Source: Sinonovacula constricta
Lineage: Eukaryota > Mollusca > Bivalvia > Cardiida > Solecurtidae
NCBI GenBank assembly: GCA_007844125.1
Contig: CM017567.1
Location: forward strand, 18,826,037-18,890,036
DNA: 64,000 nucleotides
Direction of reading: 5' to 3'
The translations under genes were made by a program, and so were the position numbers. The notes below the pieces were generated by a model. That model was given only the letters and a program-made list of their open reading frames with translations, did no database searches and was not told the DNA's origin. Positions 61,716 to 64,000 of this stretch are shown piece after piece. Positions within the stretch are counted from its first letter, which is position 1. The number at the start of each line of letters is the position of its first letter.

Positions 61716-64000
61716 AATACTCTGGGTATTGTTTTTGATCCACTGACGTTTGTTAATTTACTACTTTTATGATGCAGTCACTGTTCACTAGCACTAAACG
61801 CAATGCCCGATTGTTTTTAATTGACTTTGATAACTTTGCATTATTTGTACAGTTTTAAGGAAAAGCGTGAGCTGTTTTATGTCACATTGATCTATTATAT
61901 TATGTAGGTACCGATGTATTAATATCTCAAATATCCTGTAGATAATCATTAGCCTTAGCTGTTTTCATCTCGAGTAACATTTAAAGGAGAAAAGGTTCAG
62001 TCAATTTAGGTTATTCTAGAGATGGCAACATACGTTATTTGTGTTCATTATCCTGAAGCTTCCATTGCTGTGAATACGGTAATGATTAGGCTAATTTAAA
62101 TACTTATTAAATCAAGCAAAAACAGGACAGACTCCTGTATATTATCCATATATTGTTACCATTAAAACATGAATTATAATATCCTTTTACAGTATTATTC
62201 AGCGGAAGCCTATAATCACATTTTACATTGTGATCTAATTACTTCATCTCCATTACAGATATATATCAGCAAACGTCGAATTTAACCAAGGTTGTCTATT
62301 TGAACTGGAAATCTATTTTATTGCGGAGTAGATGGTATGACAATAGTAAGTTTATTGTCAATAAATATTTTATTATTGCCCATATGTATGATTCACTAAA
62401 ATAAGGGCGTATTTACTCACAATATTACATGAAATGTTTTAGAATTATTGATATAATGTATTTTATTTAGACGCAATATAAGTTTCGAGCACAAAACACG
62501 TATGACAAAATAAGTCGATTAAAATAACTTACAAAAGAAAGCGTTCACTGACTCAGATTTTCTTTACTTACCCATATAAACCAAGTATAAGCAAACAACT
62601 GAGCAATAAAAAAAAATTTACTCTTGTTTTGAAAACAACATGGTCAAATAGATTTAATGATTTAAACGTATCTAAGTTATCGATAAAGAAAATGAACATA
62701 ATATTGAAATTATAACAATAATAAATAATCAAATTATTAAAATAAAACAATCGATATCTTTCTAGAGAACGAATGAATGCTTACCAAATAAAAGTATAAA
62801 TGTGATAACACAGTTTCTTCTTTTTAATTTTAACTTAAATTTCACTTCAGCTTCGATCATTATTTTTCTACACTAGCGTTTTCACCTCACAAAACTTACA
62901 GATTTAAGTAATTTCTGCTTCATCTAGAGGTATAGACGGGTAACTTGTTATAGTTATCAGGGACAAATACACAATCAAAGCGGCTGTGTATGTGCTGCAC
63001 ATTTCCGGGCTAAACATTGTCTTGTGGGCCTTTAGGTTACAACTATTTCTTTAGCTTTGCTTTGGCAACCATTTAACAGAGTAATACTAAAATGTTGACT
63101 TTTTTAAAATATTCACGGCTATTAACCGTCAGCTATTAATGTGTGTGTGTGTGTGTCTGGTTTATAACAACGTTCGTTATCATCTTGGGCATCCTCTGTA
63201 GAACAGTCGCTGTATGTTGTCCATAAACCAGACCAAGTACAATGACATCAGAAGTCAATAAGTCTTAGAAATCCAGTGGTATACAAAAGCCAACAGTTCA
63301 AATATCAAACAAGAAGCTTCGTTTTGCACAAGCAATTTAATTACTTCAAAATATTCAATCAAACTATGTTGCAACTGAGGCAAATCAGTTAATTTATTTG
63401 CAGAAAATCATAATTATTCTTGAAAAATAAACAACGTTCCATATTTTCGCGTGTGTCGTTTGCGACTCTTACCATATGTTGATTTAAATGCGCCATTCTC
63501 GTAAAGGAAGCTTGACTAATTGATAAAGAATACACACCTACAAGTATTGTAATCATCACGGTGATATCACGTCAATTAAAACTGTTGACATAGCTGTAAA
63601 CGTGTCTATCTGGTGTACATCAACGATCCCTAGACATCTGAAGCATTGTCTGGGGACTGATCACCAAGTCAGTCATTTGTCTTAATCTGTAACTTAAATG
63701 CTGTTTAATTGTTTGTCAGAAAAACAAAACAAATTAGTAAACTGATTAAACGTCTTACGCATTCGAGAGGCAAAAACAACATTATTTTGTTTAAATTTCT
63801 GAAACTATCGACATGGTTTGTAGATGTAAAACTACCTTATCATTTTATTTTTAAGACTTCGTACATGTTTGTGCACATTCCTTTGTTCGAGTGTGCGTGT
63901 ATTTGTTAAGGCACCTCGGTGTGATGTGTGTTAGTTGTAGAAGTCGTTTTCTTCAAGAGTACATTTCGTTCGTGGCCGAAAGTGTCCAAGCCAAGTTGTC
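61716..64000. other. AT-rich stretch to the window end
   Basis: A short (TG)n run lies at about 63138-63155. No gene or element is recognised. Confidence 0.4.

Overview
This window looks like nuclear DNA from an invertebrate animal, most likely a bivalve mollusc. It is strongly AT-rich, has no bacterial-style gene packing, carries long di- and trinucleotide microsatellites, and contains dispersed elements of kinds I associate with bivalve genomes: a MITE with a TGACCTTGACCTTCAAGGT-type internal repeat and a GACGGACGGA-type tail, a tRNA-headed SINE, and a C-terminal LINE relic. The species call is inference. No complete protein-coding gene is visible. The best host-gene signal is one possible 28-codon first coding exon at 58886-58969. 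Most open frames in the window are repeat translations or chance frames.

Region by region: 1-2131 holds a (TA)n microsatellite and a 33-unit, 42-bp minisatellite. 2132-15392 is AT-rich non-coding DNA with copies of a SINE-like dispersed family, a (TTA)n tract and a truncated LINE end. 15393-16499 is a second minisatellite of 43-bp units. 16500-24104 is mostly plain, with further copies of the SINE-like family.

The central half of the window (about 24105-50140) is a diverged tandem segmental duplication. A left copy (about 24105-37960) and a right copy (about 38275-50140) can be followed in the same order and orientation through more than twenty anchors. Differences between the copies show what has moved since. 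The left copy has gained two SINE-like elements (about 30168-30442 and 33088-33340) and a 2.9-kb DNA transposon (34431-37364) with long inverted repeats and a broken transposase. The right copy has gained a TA-flanked MITE (43168-43733), a 101-bp foldback (44269-44369), a composite insertion containing a long palindrome (about 47540-48297), a block of about 450 bp of unknown origin (about 44450-44909) and a (GT)n tract. Different microsatellites occupy corresponding positions in the two copies.

50140-64000 is mostly unrecognised AT-rich sequence. It holds a well-delimited tRNA-derived SINE with 13-bp target duplications (55562-55832), a small palindrome, a two-copy 71-bp tandem repeat, a local duplication pair (57495-57660 and 61555-61715) and the candidate exon.

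No identities were computed. All homologies between segments were judged by eye.
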